Shown in pieces: positions 8,390-16,791 of a stretch of 64,000 nucleotides of DNA; position 1 is the stretch's first letter; each line of letters starts with the position of its first letter. Location of the stretch: the NCBI RefSeq assembly GCF_000473085.1, contig NZ_AXBA01000017.1:1-64000 (forward strand). The letters are read 5' to 3'. The notes below the pieces were generated by a model. The model worked only from the letters and a program-made list of their open reading frames with translations. It had not been told where the DNA came from and searched no databases. The translations under genes and the position numbers were made by a program. The DNA comes from Azorhizobium doebereinerae UFLA1-100. GTDB lineage: Bacteria > Pseudomonadota > Alphaproteobacteria > Rhizobiales > Xanthobacteraceae.

Positions 8390-8521
8390 CTGTGGCTCCT
8401 CTCTGCCGCAATATGTCGTGCCGCGGGGCTTGCGCTCCGTCCTTTAAGGTCTTGCGAGCCGAATTTGGAGCGGATTCTTGCAAGGCGCCCGGCGCCGGGC
8501 CGATCATGGCATTTTGTTTGT

Positions 8522-8992
8522 CTACCAACAATCGTCCGGAGCGGCCCCGGACGCAACTTCTTGCAGGCGCCGGTGCGTGGCGGGCGTCACCGTCTCGGGC
8601 AAGGCGTCGATCAGGAAGGCGCCGACCTCGGCGATCTCGTAGGTCGGCGCGGGGAGCGGACCCATCTCGAAGCGCGGCACGCGAAAGCACACCACATGGT
8701 CCCGCCCGCCCACCGGCGGGTTGAAGAACACGCCGTGCAGCTCCAGCGGGCCGATGGCGCGGGTATTGGTCTCTTCCAGCAGTTCACGCCGCGCGGCTTC
8801 GACGGCGGTCTCGCCCACATCCACCCCGCCGCCCGGCAGGTGCCAGCCGGGCGAATAGGTGTGGCGCACCAGCAGCACCCGCCGGTCCGCGCCGATGGCG
8901 ATGGCGCGCACGCCGAGCGTCATGCCGTGGCGCATCCGGCGCGCGAACGGGGCGAGGGGCAGGAGGGTGCGCAGCAGCCACATGGCCGCCAT
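8522..8992 (-). CDS. Nudix hydrolase
   Basis: About 156 aa. The Nudix box is clear: GGGVDVGETAVEAARRELLEE, with the usual final Gly replaced (EETNT). A hydrophobic N-terminus (MWLLRTLLPLAPFARRM) precedes the fold, which starts at LGVRAIAIGADRRVLLVRHTY. The protein probably cleaves a nucleoside-diphosphate-linked substrate, but the substrate cannot be told. Starts are uncertain: a TTG at 9019, ATGs at 8992 and 8983. None has a good ribosome-binding site, and 8992 is a compromise. It ends 46 bp downstream of the GST stop on the same strand, so it may be in that operon. Confidence 0.85.
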   Translation of the reverse strand: MAAMWLLRTLLPLAPFARRMRHGMTLGVRAIAIGADRRVLLVRHTYSPGWHLPGGGVDVGETAVEAARRELLEETNTRAIGPLELHGVFFNPPVGGRDHVVCFRVPRFEMGPLPAPTYEIAEVGAFLIDALPETVTPATHRRLQEVASGAAPDDCW

Positions 8993-9038
8993 TTGCGCGC
9001 CGAAGCCCGCCCCGCGCAAGGGGCGGGAGGCGCTGGGC

Positions 9039-9638
9039 TCAGGCGTATTCCGCCTCGATCGCCAGCGCGCGGTGGAAGGCGGGCCGCTCCGCGCAGCGCG
9101 CCAGATAGGCGGTGAAGGCGGGGCGAGGCTCCAGCAGCTTGAAGATCTCGATGAAGTAGCGCAGGTCGGTGGCGAGCAGGGTGTCCGCGGCGGTGAAGCG
9201 GTCGCCGGCGATGAAATGGTTTTCGCTCAACCGGCCTTCCAGTACCGTCATCACCTTGTCATAGCTGCCCCAGCCGGCGGAGCTCGGCGGCAGTTCGATG
9301 CCCTTCAGCTTCTGCAGCAGCGCCGGCTCGATACAGGTGGCGGCGAAGAACAGCCAGTGCAGGAACGGGCCGCGCTCGGGATCGCCGAGGCGCGGCGACA
9401 GTTCGGTCTCGGGGAAGCGGTCGGCCACATAGAGCGCGATGGCGCCGCTCTCGGCCACGGGCACGCCGCGGTCCACCAGGGTGGGCACCTTGCCCATGGG
9501 GTTGGCCGCCAGCCAGTCGGAGCCTTCCGTGGCGCCGCTCGACAGCTCCACCCGTACCAACTCGTAGGGCGCCCCGGTTTCCTCCATGAGCCAGAGGGTC
9601 CGGAACGCACGGCTGCGGGGCGCCCAATAGAGTTTCAT
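9039..9638 (-). CDS. glutathione S-transferase family protein
   Basis: 199 aa with a complete thioredoxin-like N-terminal domain (MKLYWAPRSRAFRTLWLMEE ... ANPMGKVPTLVD ... VAESGAIALYVADRF) and a helical C-terminal domain (LHWLFFAATCIEPAL ... FIAGDRFTAADTLLATDL). It carries the cis-Pro VPTL and the ES glutathione-binding pair. The substrate is unknown. AGGAGG lies 11 bases before the ATG. A 61-aa reading frame ends 19 bp upstream on the same strand, and an OhrR-like regulator gene is divergent, so a role in peroxide or electrophile defence is likely by context. Confidence 0.9.
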   Translation of the reverse strand: MKLYWAPRSRAFRTLWLMEETGAPYELVRVELSSGATEGSDWLAANPMGKVPTLVDRGVPVAESGAIALYVADRFPETELSPRLGDPERGPFLHWLFFAATCIEPALLQKLKGIELPPSSAGWGSYDKVMTVLEGRLSENHFIAGDRFTAADTLLATDLRYFIEIFKLLEPRPAFTAYLARCAERPAFHRALAIEAEYA

Positions 9639-9657
9639 GGTCAGCGTTCCTCCTGAA

Positions 9658-9843
9658 TCAGGAGAAGAACATGACCGGAAGGTCCTCGCAGGTCGAGAGG
9701 TCGGCGGGGCAGGGCGCGGTCAGATCGTCCATGCGGCACAGGCAGCCGCGCGGCACCGCGTCGTCGCGGACGTCGGGCGGCACGGGGGAGGTGTCGGGAG
9801 TGGGAGGCCGCTGGCCATCCCGCAGGGTCGGGCGAGGCGTCAT
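9658..9843 (-). CDS. small hypothetical protein with four cysteines
   Basis: 61 aa starting MTPRPTLRDGQRPP. It is proline-rich for the first 24 residues, then has GCLCRMDDLTAPCPADLSTC. The ATG at 9843 has a GGAG ribosome-binding site about nine bases upstream. It sits between the divergent OhrR-like gene and the GST, 19 bp from the latter. The clustered cysteines suggest metal or redox chemistry, but I do not recognise a family. A longer frame to 9876 has no supporting signal. The gene could be spurious. Confidence 0.45.
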   Translation of the reverse strand: MTPRPTLRDGQRPPTPDTSPVPPDVRDDAVPRGCLCRMDDLTAPCPADLSTCEDLPVMFFS

Positions 9844-9971
9844 CTGGCATGCTCCACGGCCGCGGGGGCCGGACATTTGGGGCGGCGTTACGCCGGATAT
9901 TCCAAATTAATTGCACGCGAGACAATTTTATGCAATGCTCTTGGATGCTGCACATGCAAAAAAGGTTGGGT

Positions 9972-9984
9972 GCAATTTAATTGC
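9972..9984. promoter_or_regulatory. probable OhrR-type operator
   Basis: GCAATTTAATTGC is a perfect 13-bp palindrome centred on T, close to the TACAATT-AATTGTA class of operators known for OhrR. It lies 75 bp before the OhrR-like start. A second, imperfect version (AAATTAATTGCA) is at about 9904-9915. Both fall in the divergent promoter region, so they could control the regulator and the GST operon. Confidence 0.6.
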
Positions 9985-10058
9985 CGTTGGTGTATAAGCC
10001 CATCCAACTCAACCCGCGCCCAGACCTGCGCCTCGAAAGTCCCGTGTCCGGCCCTGCC

Positions 10059-10493
10059 ATGTCCAGCTTCTGCCTCGACGACCTTCTGTGCTTCGCGGTC
10101 TATTCCGCCGAGCACGCCTTCACCCGGGCCTACCGTCCGCTGCTCAAGGCGCTCGACCTCACCTATCCGCAGTATCTGATCCTGGTGCTGCTGTGGAAGG
10201 CGGACGGACAGAGCGTGAAGGAGCTGGGCGAGCAGCTGCACCTCGATTCCGGCACCCTGACGCCGCTGCTGAAGCGGCTGGAAAGCGCCGGCCACGTGCG
10301 CCGGGCGCGCAATCCGGCAGACGAACGGGTGGTCAACATCACCCTCACCGAGCAGGGCCGGGCGCTGGAGGTCAAGGCGCAGGAGGTGATCCGCTCCATG
10401 GGCGCGGCCATCGGCCTGTGCCGGGAGGACGCCGCCGCCTTGCGCGAAAAGATGATCACCCTGCGCGACCGGCTCAACGCCGCCGTCGACTGA
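10059..10493 (+). CDS. ohrR: MarR-family organic peroxide sensor, OhrR-like
   Basis: 144 aa, winged-helix repressor. The N-terminus CLDDLLCFAVYSAEHAFTRAY holds the LCFAxYSA motif whose cysteine is the peroxide-sensing residue of OhrR. The DNA-binding wing region VKELGEQLHLDSGTLTPLLKRLE and the wing ADERVVNITLTEQG are complete. The ATG at 10059 (MSSFCLDD) is preferred over an upstream extension from 9981. No ohr peroxidase gene is adjacent. Instead a GST and a small cysteine protein diverge from it, which is unusual. The operator palindrome upstream suggests autoregulation. Confidence 0.85.
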   Translation: MSSFCLDDLLCFAVYSAEHAFTRAYRPLLKALDLTYPQYLILVLLWKADGQSVKELGEQLHLDSGTLTPLLKRLESAGHVRRARNPADERVVNITLTEQGRALEVKAQEVIRSMGAAIGLCREDAAALREKMITLRDRLNAAVD

Positions 10494-10617
10494 CGGGCGC
10501 CGCCGCCCAGCATTGCCCGGCCCGGCGAAACATGCCACAGCCGGGGCGCGCCCATCGGGCGCAGGCGGAGGCTTCCGGTTTACCTTGCCGTCGAAGCATA
10601 TCCGGCGATAGTAATGA

Positions 10618-10702
10618 CTTGACGGCCTGGGGTGCCGCGCGTCACGCGCGGCTGAGATCATACCCATCGAACCTGTCTGGGTCATGCCAGCGTAGGGAGG
10701 AG
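10618..10702 (+). promoter_or_regulatory. TPP riboswitch (THI element)
   Basis: The conserved THI-box blocks occur in order: GGGGTGCC, GGCTGAGATCATACCC, then GAACCTGTCTGGGTCATGCC and AGCGTAGGGAGG. The final block includes the thiO ribosome-binding site. Binding of thiamine diphosphate would sequester that site and repress thiO-S-G translation. Confidence 0.95.
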
Positions 10703-10705
10703 CCG

Positions 10706-11926
10706 ATGAGCGAGAGCTTGTCGCAACACGCATCGAATTCCGCTTTCGGCACAGCCAAGTCCGGTACAGCCACGTCCCGCACGTCCGGCGTTGCCCGCCC
10801 GCATGTGGCGGTGGTGGGCGCCGGCGTCATGGGCCTGTCCATCGCCTGGCGCCTCGCCGCCGCCGGCTGCACGGTGGACATCTTCGAGCAGGGCCGTTCC
10901 GGCCTTGGTGCCAGCCATGCCGCCGCCGGCATGCTCGCCGCCTGCGCGGAGGCCGAGCCCGGCGAGGAAGGCCTGCTGGCGCTCAACCGCGAGAGCCAGC
11001 GCCTGTGGCCGTCCTTCGCGGCGGACCTGGAAGCCGCCGCCGGCATGGCGGTGGACCTGCGCACCGACGGCACCATCGTTCTGGCGCTGAATGCGGACGA
11101 CGGCGCCAAGCTGCGCCACCTCATCAGCTTCCAGCAGGGCCTCGGCCTGCCGGTGGAATGGCTGAACGGCGCCGAGGTGCGCCGGCGCGAGCCGCATCTC
11201 GCCACCAAGCTCGCCGGTGCCGTGTGGTGCCCCGAGGACCATCAGGTGGACAATCGCAAGGTGTCCGCCGCGCTGCGCATCGCCGCGCTCAATGCCGGCG
11301 CGCGGCTGCACGAGGACTGCCCGGTCGAGCGCGTGGAGACGGTCGACGGCCGCGCCCGCGGCGTCATCGCCAAGGGCGAGCGCTTCGGCGCCGACGTGGT
11401 GGTGCTCGCCGCCGGCGCCTGGTCGCGCGGCATCGCCATCGCGCCCGCCACGCCGCTGCCGGTGCGCCCGGTGAAGGGCCAGATGCTGGCGCTGGCCATG
11501 GACCCGGCGGCCCCCATCCTCAGCCATGTGGTCTGGGCGCCGGGCACCTATCTGGTGCCGCGCAGGGACGGTCGCCTCATCGTCGGCGCCACGGTGGAGG
11601 AGAGGGGCTTCAACACCGACCTCACCGCCGGCGGGCAGCTGGCCCTGCTTACCCATGCCTGGCGGGCCTTGCCCACCATCGAGGAACTCACCATCCTCGA
11701 GCAATGGGTCGGCTTCCGCCCCGGCAGCCGCGACGACGCGCCGATCCTGGGGTTGAGCGCCGAGGTGGAGGGGCTGGTGTTCGCCACCGGCCACCACCGC
11801 AACGGCATCCTGCTGCTGCCGGTGACGGCGCGGGCGATTTCCAGGCTCATCCTCGACGGCGAGGCCGACCCGGTGATCGCGCCCTTCGCCGCCGAGCGTT
11901 TCCTGCCCCGCGCGGCGGCGGAATGA
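10706..11926 (+). CDS. thiO: glycine oxidase ThiO (thiazole pathway)
   Basis: 406 aa FAD enzyme that oxidises glycine to dehydroglycine (iminoglycine) for thiazole synthesis. Following a low-complexity 30-residue leader, HVAVVGAGVMGLSIAWRLA gives the GxGxxG dinucleotide fold. The LGASHAAAGMLAACAEAEPGE segment is typical of ThiO, and VGFRPGSRDDAPILG plus ATGHHRNGILLLPVTA form the C-terminal FAD contacts. The start is fixed by a GGGAGG site five bases upstream, which is part of the riboswitch. The stop overlaps the next ATG (ATGA). Confidence 0.95.
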   Translation: MSESLSQHASNSAFGTAKSGTATSRTSGVARPHVAVVGAGVMGLSIAWRLAAAGCTVDIFEQGRSGLGASHAAAGMLAACAEAEPGEEGLLALNRESQRLWPSFAADLEAAAGMAVDLRTDGTIVLALNADDGAKLRHLISFQQGLGLPVEWLNGAEVRRREPHLATKLAGAVWCPEDHQVDNRKVSAALRIAALNAGARLHEDCPVERVETVDGRARGVIAKGERFGADVVVLAAGAWSRGIAIAPATPLPVRPVKGQMLALAMDPAAPILSHVVWAPGTYLVPRRDGRLIVGATVEERGFNTDLTAGGQLALLTHAWRALPTIEELTILEQWVGFRPGSRDDAPILGLSAEVEGLVFATGHHRNGILLLPVTARAISRLILDGEADPVIAPFAAERFLPRAAAE

Positions 11927-12204
11927 CGAACCAGATGGACCGGCAAGAGTTGACCCTGATGACCTCCGACGTGATCGAGCAGATGGCTAAGGCCGACGGG
12001 ATAGAGCTGCGGGTGAACGGCAAGGACGAGCGCCTCGCCGTCTCGACCGTGGCCGATCTGCTCGGCGCGGTCGGGCTCGACGCCACCCGCAAGGGCATCG
12101 CCGTGGCGCTGAACGGCGCCGTCGTGTCCCGCCGCGCCTGGGCGGAAACGGCGCTCGCCTCCGGCGACGCGGTGGAGATCATCCACGCCAAGCAGGGCGG
12201 CTGA
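11923..12204 (+). CDS. thiS: sulfur-carrier protein ThiS
   Basis: A ubiquitin-like sulfur carrier whose C-terminal GG is activated to thiocarboxylate for thiazole formation. The fold is clear in the last 65 residues (IELRVNGKDERL ... VADLLGAVGL ... GIAVALNGAVVSRRAW ... GDAVEIIHAKQGG). The ATG at 11923 is coupled to the thiO stop and gives 93 aa. Typical ThiS is about 65-75 aa, so internal starts at 11935 or 11983 (MAKADGIELRVNG, 73 aa) are possible. Confidence 0.93.
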   Translation: MTNQMDRQELTLMTSDVIEQMAKADGIELRVNGKDERLAVSTVADLLGAVGLDATRKGIAVALNGAVVSRRAWAETALASGDAVEIIHAKQGG

Positions 12205-12246
12205 GGCGCGCCGCCCGGTCTCTCGCCGGGCGTCGATTCAGAATGA

Positions 12247-13080
<834 letters not shown>

Positions 13081-13111
13081 CCGCCGGCGCTGCGCCATGT
13101 GACGCCGCGCG

Positions 13112-13504
13112 TCACGAGGGCTTGTATCTTCCCGCCGCCATCGCCTTCAGCAGATTCGCGGCATCGATGGCCTGGGCGCAGTATCCTAATGGAGCAATAC
13201 CCTTCAGCGCCTCCTCGGCTGCAGGGGAAAGCGCGAGGGTCGCAATGGCGGCATTGAGGCGGACCTGAATGTTGCGGTGGGCGAGCAGCGGAAGCAGCGC
13301 GTGGCGCTGATCTCCAGGGCGTTGTTTCAATTCCTCTCGGATGTCGCGGACGATCTTGTGCGCCCGGTTGTAGGCGCCGTTCTCCATCCAGTCGTCTGCC
13401 CGCTTCATTTCGAGCGAGCGGTCGATGAAGAAATCGAACAATTCTTCCGTGCTCATCCGCTTGAGCGGCTTGCGGGCTGGGCGGCGGGGTTTGGGCGGGT
13501 CCAT
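13112..13504 (-). CDS. DUF2019-like orphan immunity-type protein
   Basis: 130 aa. A clear homologue of the three tandem proteins at 5948-7079: SLEMKRADDWMENGAYNRAHK, RPGDQRHALLPLLAHRNIQVRLNAA, LGYCAQAIDAANLLKA and a KPS end. It has a basic N-terminal extension (MDPPKPRRPARKPLKRMSTEE). A start at 13504 is supported by GGGAGATG about ten bases upstream. It sits inverted between thiG and thiE with no toxin beside it, so it is an orphan. It may protect against foreign toxins or have a housekeeping role of this family. Confidence 0.8.
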   Translation of the reverse strand: MDPPKPRRPARKPLKRMSTEELFDFFIDRSLEMKRADDWMENGAYNRAHKIVRDIREELKQRPGDQRHALLPLLAHRNIQVRLNAAIATLALSPAAEEALKGIAPLGYCAQAIDAANLLKAMAAGRYKPS

Positions 13505-13664
13505 GGGCTGACATCTCCCTGGAAGACGCGCGGCACTCCGTGAAAAGAGCCTCGGCACGCGCAGTCTAGCAGGGGATCGTCCGGTCACCTTGCGTGTTTC
13601 ATCCCCCTGGGCGCCGCGTCCCGTGCGGGCCAGTCTGCGCGCGCCCATCTCCCAGGACCCTGCC

Positions 13665-14276
13665 GTGCTGCCCTCGCCTCCGCTCCTGCTCATCACCGAC
13701 CGCACCCAGGCGCGGGGTGATCTCGGCGGCATCCTCGCCGCCGCCTTCGGTGCCGGGCTGCGCTGGGTGAGCGTGCGGGAGAAGGACCTGCCGGAGGCGG
13801 AACAGGTGGCGCTGGTGCGAGCGCTGCTGCCGGTCGCCCATGCTTATGGCGCGCGGCTGAAGCTGCACGGCTCGGCGGCGCTGGCGGCGGCGGCGGGGGC
13901 CGACGGCGTGCATTTGCCCGCCGGGGCCGATGCGGCGGCCGCCCGCGCGCTGCTGGGGCCGGCGGCCCTTGTCGGGCTGTCCATCCATTCCGAGGCGGAA
14001 GCGGCGGCAGCGCCCGCCGGCGTGTCCTATCTGATCGCCGGTCCCGCCTTCCTCACCGCCTCCAAGCCCGGCTACGGCCCGGCGCTGGGGCCGGAGGGAC
14101 TGGCGCGGCTGGCGCGCGCCACGGCCCGTCCCCTGCTGGCGCTGGGCGGCATCGATGCCGCTACGCTGGCCGCTTGCCGGGCCTGCGGCATCGCCGGCGC
14201 GGCGGTGATGGGCGGCATCATGCGCGCGGCCGATCCCGCCGCCGAGGCGCGCGCGCTGATCGCGGCCTGGGGGTGA
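13665..14276 (+). CDS. thiE: thiamine phosphate synthase ThiE
   Basis: About 203 aa TIM barrel joining HMP-PP and thiazole phosphate to thiamine phosphate. Family motifs: LLLITDRTQARGD, WVSVREKDLPEAEQ (the RxKD-type pyrophosphate site), GVHLPAGAD, GLSIHSEAEA, YLIAGPAFLTASKPGYGPALGPEGL and LALGGIDAATLAACRACG. The GTG at 13665 with AGGA upstream gives normal family length. A TTG at 13590 would add 25 residues. It is separated from thiOSG by the inverted DUF2019 gene, so it probably needs its own promoter inside or beyond that gene. Confidence 0.92.
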   Translation: MLPSPPLLLITDRTQARGDLGGILAAAFGAGLRWVSVREKDLPEAEQVALVRALLPVAHAYGARLKLHGSAALAAAAGADGVHLPAGADAAAARALLGPAALVGLSIHSEAEAAAAPAGVSYLIAGPAFLTASKPGYGPALGPEGLARLARATARPLLALGGIDAATLAACRACGIAGAAVMGGIMRAADPAAEARALIAAWG

Positions 14277-14375
14277 GGCGGGACGCGGTGCGTCCGGGCA
14301 CCCGCGCCGTGCAGAACGGCATTGCGGCCGGCGGGGCGCTCGGCCACAACTGGCCTCCCAGCAGGAGGGTGCGGC

Positions 14376-16034
14376 ATGGCGGACGTTCTGGTGGTGGGCG
14401 CGGGGCCGGTGGGCCTCGTCATGGCGGCGGAGCTGGTGCGCCACGGCGTTTCCGTCCGCATCATCGACAAGGCGCTGAAGCCCTCGCCTTACTGCCGGGC
14501 CATCGGCGTCACCCCGCGCACGCTGGAAGTCTATGAGGACATGGGCGTCGCCCGCGCCATGATCGATGCCGGCCTGTGGCTGGACGGCCTGCGCATCGAG
14601 GTGAAGGGGGTGATGAACCGCACCCGCCGGGTGGACCTCTCCGACCTGCCCTATGCCGGGCTCGGCATTCCCCAGCCGGAGACCGAGCGCATCCTCGCCG
14701 CCCATCTCGCCACCCTCGGGGTGAAGGTGGAGCGCGGCGTCGGCTTCATCTCGCTCACCGAGGGGGTGACACGGGTGCGGGTGGACCTGATCGACGCCGA
14801 GGGCGAGGCCAGCGTGGACCACGTGTCCTATGTCATCGGCTGCGACGGCGCCCACAGCGCGGTGCGGCGCAGCCTCGCCATTCCGTTCGAGGGCGATGCC
14901 TTTCCCTATCCCTTCATGCTGGGCGACGTGCACGCGCAATGGCCCGCCGACGCCGACCTGCCGCGCGGCTTCGCGCTCAGGGCGCTGGAGCTGAAGGAGG
15001 ACGCCCCGCCGGACCTGTTCATCGCCATTCCCCTGCCCGAGCCCGGCCGCTACCGCGTCTCCATGCTGGCCGAGGCGATGGCGGAGGAGGCCCCGGCCGA
15101 CGGCATCGCCCACGGCATCCAGGCGGAGCAGCCGGGCGCGACGCTGGAGGCGCTCCAGGCGGTGGCCGACCGGGTGGTGGCGAGGCCGCCGGTGCTGTCG
15201 GACCTGCGCTGGTCGTCGCGCTTCCGCATCTCCATGCGGCTCGCGGCGCGCTATCGCGCGGGCCGCGCCTTCCTGGCCGGCGACGCGGCGCACATCCACC
15301 CGCCCACCGGCGGGCAGGGCATGAACACCGGCATCCAGGATGCCTACAATCTCGCCTGGAAGCTGGCGCTGGTGATCCGCCACAAGGCCTCGGCCGCGCT
15401 GCTGGACAGCTACGAGGCCGAGCGCCGCCCGGTGGCGCGGGAGGTCATCGCCCGCACGGTGGAGGAGAGCGTCAATCTCGGCCGCCGCCGCACGCCGCCG
15501 AACCGGCTGGCGGATACTCAGATCCTGCTGTCCTATCGCGGCCGGGCCGGCTTTGCCGATGCCGGCGCGCCCGCGCCTGCCGCCGCGCCGCGGGCCGGCG
15601 ACCGGGCGCCGGATGCGCAGTCGCTGCGCCGGCACGGGGTCGGCTTCCCGCTGCGCCTGTTCGACCTGCTGCGGGGCACCGAGCACGTGCTGCTGCTGAT
15701 GAGCACGGCGGACGCGGCGGCGCTCGCCGCGCTGGAAGCGGACATCCGCCGCCTGCGCGGCGGCGGCCTGCCGCTGCGGGCGGTGGCGATCACGCCCATG
15801 GCGGCGCTGGAGCGTGTGCCGCTCATCGGCCATCTCGCCGCGCCCCGCGTGCCGGAGCCGGCGGGCCTCGCCTTGGTGCATGATGCGGCGGGCACCTTCG
15901 CGGCGGCCTATCAGGCGGCGCCCGGCAACGCCTTCCTGGTGCGGCCGGACGGTTATCTCGCCTGGACGGCGCGGCCGTTCGACCCTGAGGCCCTGCGCGC
16001 CTTCCTCGCGGCTGTTGACGGCGTGCCCGGCTGA
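14376..16034 (+). CDS. FAD-dependent aromatic monooxygenase (PheA/TfdB/MhpA type)
   Basis: 552 aa. Group A flavoprotein hydroxylase. DVLVVGAGPVGLVMAAEL is the Rossmann motif, VIGCDGAHSAVRRSLAI the DG motif, and FLAGDAAHIHPPTGGQGMN the GD motif of phenol-type hydroxylases. A C-terminal thioredoxin-like domain (NAFLVRPDGYLAWTARP) is present, as in the PheA/TfdB branch. The substrate is unknown, and no aromatic-ring cleavage gene is adjacent. AGGAGGGT precedes the ATG at 14376. A longer frame from 14322 is not supported. Confidence 0.88.
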   Translation: MADVLVVGAGPVGLVMAAELVRHGVSVRIIDKALKPSPYCRAIGVTPRTLEVYEDMGVARAMIDAGLWLDGLRIEVKGVMNRTRRVDLSDLPYAGLGIPQPETERILAAHLATLGVKVERGVGFISLTEGVTRVRVDLIDAEGEASVDHVSYVIGCDGAHSAVRRSLAIPFEGDAFPYPFMLGDVHAQWPADADLPRGFALRALELKEDAPPDLFIAIPLPEPGRYRVSMLAEAMAEEAPADGIAHGIQAEQPGATLEALQAVADRVVARPPVLSDLRWSSRFRISMRLAARYRAGRAFLAGDAAHIHPPTGGQGMNTGIQDAYNLAWKLALVIRHKASAALLDSYEAERRPVAREVIARTVEESVNLGRRRTPPNRLADTQILLSYRGRAGFADAGAPAPAAAPRAGDRAPDAQSLRRHGVGFPLRLFDLLRGTEHVLLLMSTADAAALAALEADIRRLRGGGLPLRAVAITPMAALERVPLIGHLAAPRVPEPAGLALVHDAAGTFAAAYQAAPGNAFLVRPDGYLAWTARPFDPEALRAFLAAVDGVPG

Positions 16035-16078
16035 GGCGCATGTCGCCGCCTGGTTCGGGTTGAACGCGGAAGGGTGCG

Positions 16079-16774
16079 ATGGTCCGCTCGGTCTTCGTCC
16101 ATGTGCCCAAGACGGCGGGCACCAGCTTCCGGGCAGCGCTGTGCGCGGGGTTCGGCGAGGCTTCCGTCAGCCCGTCCTTCGCCGCCACCCGGATCTCGCC
16201 GGAGGAGGCCGGGCGCCTCGCGGCCTATGACGTGGTGGCGGGCCACATCAGCATGGCCGACGTGACGCGCCATTTCCCGCATGCCGCCACCTTCACCATC
16301 CTGCGCGAGCCCATCGACCGCGCCCTGTCCTGGTATTATTACGCCCGCATGCAGGCCTGGGGCATCGCCACCGACGTGGACGCCGCCAAGTCCCATGACG
16401 TGGATGCCTTCTTCGCGCTCGACGCGGCCATCGTCTTCCGCAACATCTTCAACCGGCAGGTCCGCCAACTGGGCGACCACGTGCTGAATACGGAGGTTGA
16501 TCTCGACGCCGCGCTGGACCGGGCGAAGCGGGCGCTGGAGGCCTGCGTCTGGGTCGGCCGGCAGGAGCATCTCGATGCGGATCTGGCCCGCCTGCCGGCG
16601 GCGCTGCCGGAGATGGCGGGGGTCGCCATGGCGACCCTCAACGTCACGCCGGAGCGCAGATCGGTGCGGGAGATCGACCCGGCGCTGGCCGAGAAGATCG
16701 CCCGCTACAACCGCCACGACATGGAACTCTACGCCCATGCCTGCGCCATGCTCGGCACGCCGCGGACGTATTAG
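16079..16774 (+). CDS. sulfotransferase family 2-like protein
   Basis: 231 aa, soluble. The start MVRSVFVHVPKTAGTSFRAAL is the PAPS-binding P-loop of the sulfotransferase-2 family. FTILREPIDRALSWYYYAR is the 3'-phosphate-binding segment with its conserved Arg and Ser. The acceptor is unknown. Bacterial members usually sulfate surface glycans or lipids. The gene follows the flavin monooxygenase by 44 bp on the same strand and may be co-transcribed, though no pathway links the two. Confidence 0.82.
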   Translation: MVRSVFVHVPKTAGTSFRAALCAGFGEASVSPSFAATRISPEEAGRLAAYDVVAGHISMADVTRHFPHAATFTILREPIDRALSWYYYARMQAWGIATDVDAAKSHDVDAFFALDAAIVFRNIFNRQVRQLGDHVLNTEVDLDAALDRAKRALEACVWVGRQEHLDADLARLPAALPEMAGVAMATLNVTPERRSVREIDPALAEKIARYNRHDMELYAHACAMLGTPRTY

Positions 16775-16791
16775 AGGCGCAGAATGCGGCC

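Noticed and set aside
10088-10705. Extension of thiO upstream through ohrR
   Set aside because: The extension reads across the riboswitch and antisense-like sequence. The correct start is the riboswitch-controlled ATG at 10706.
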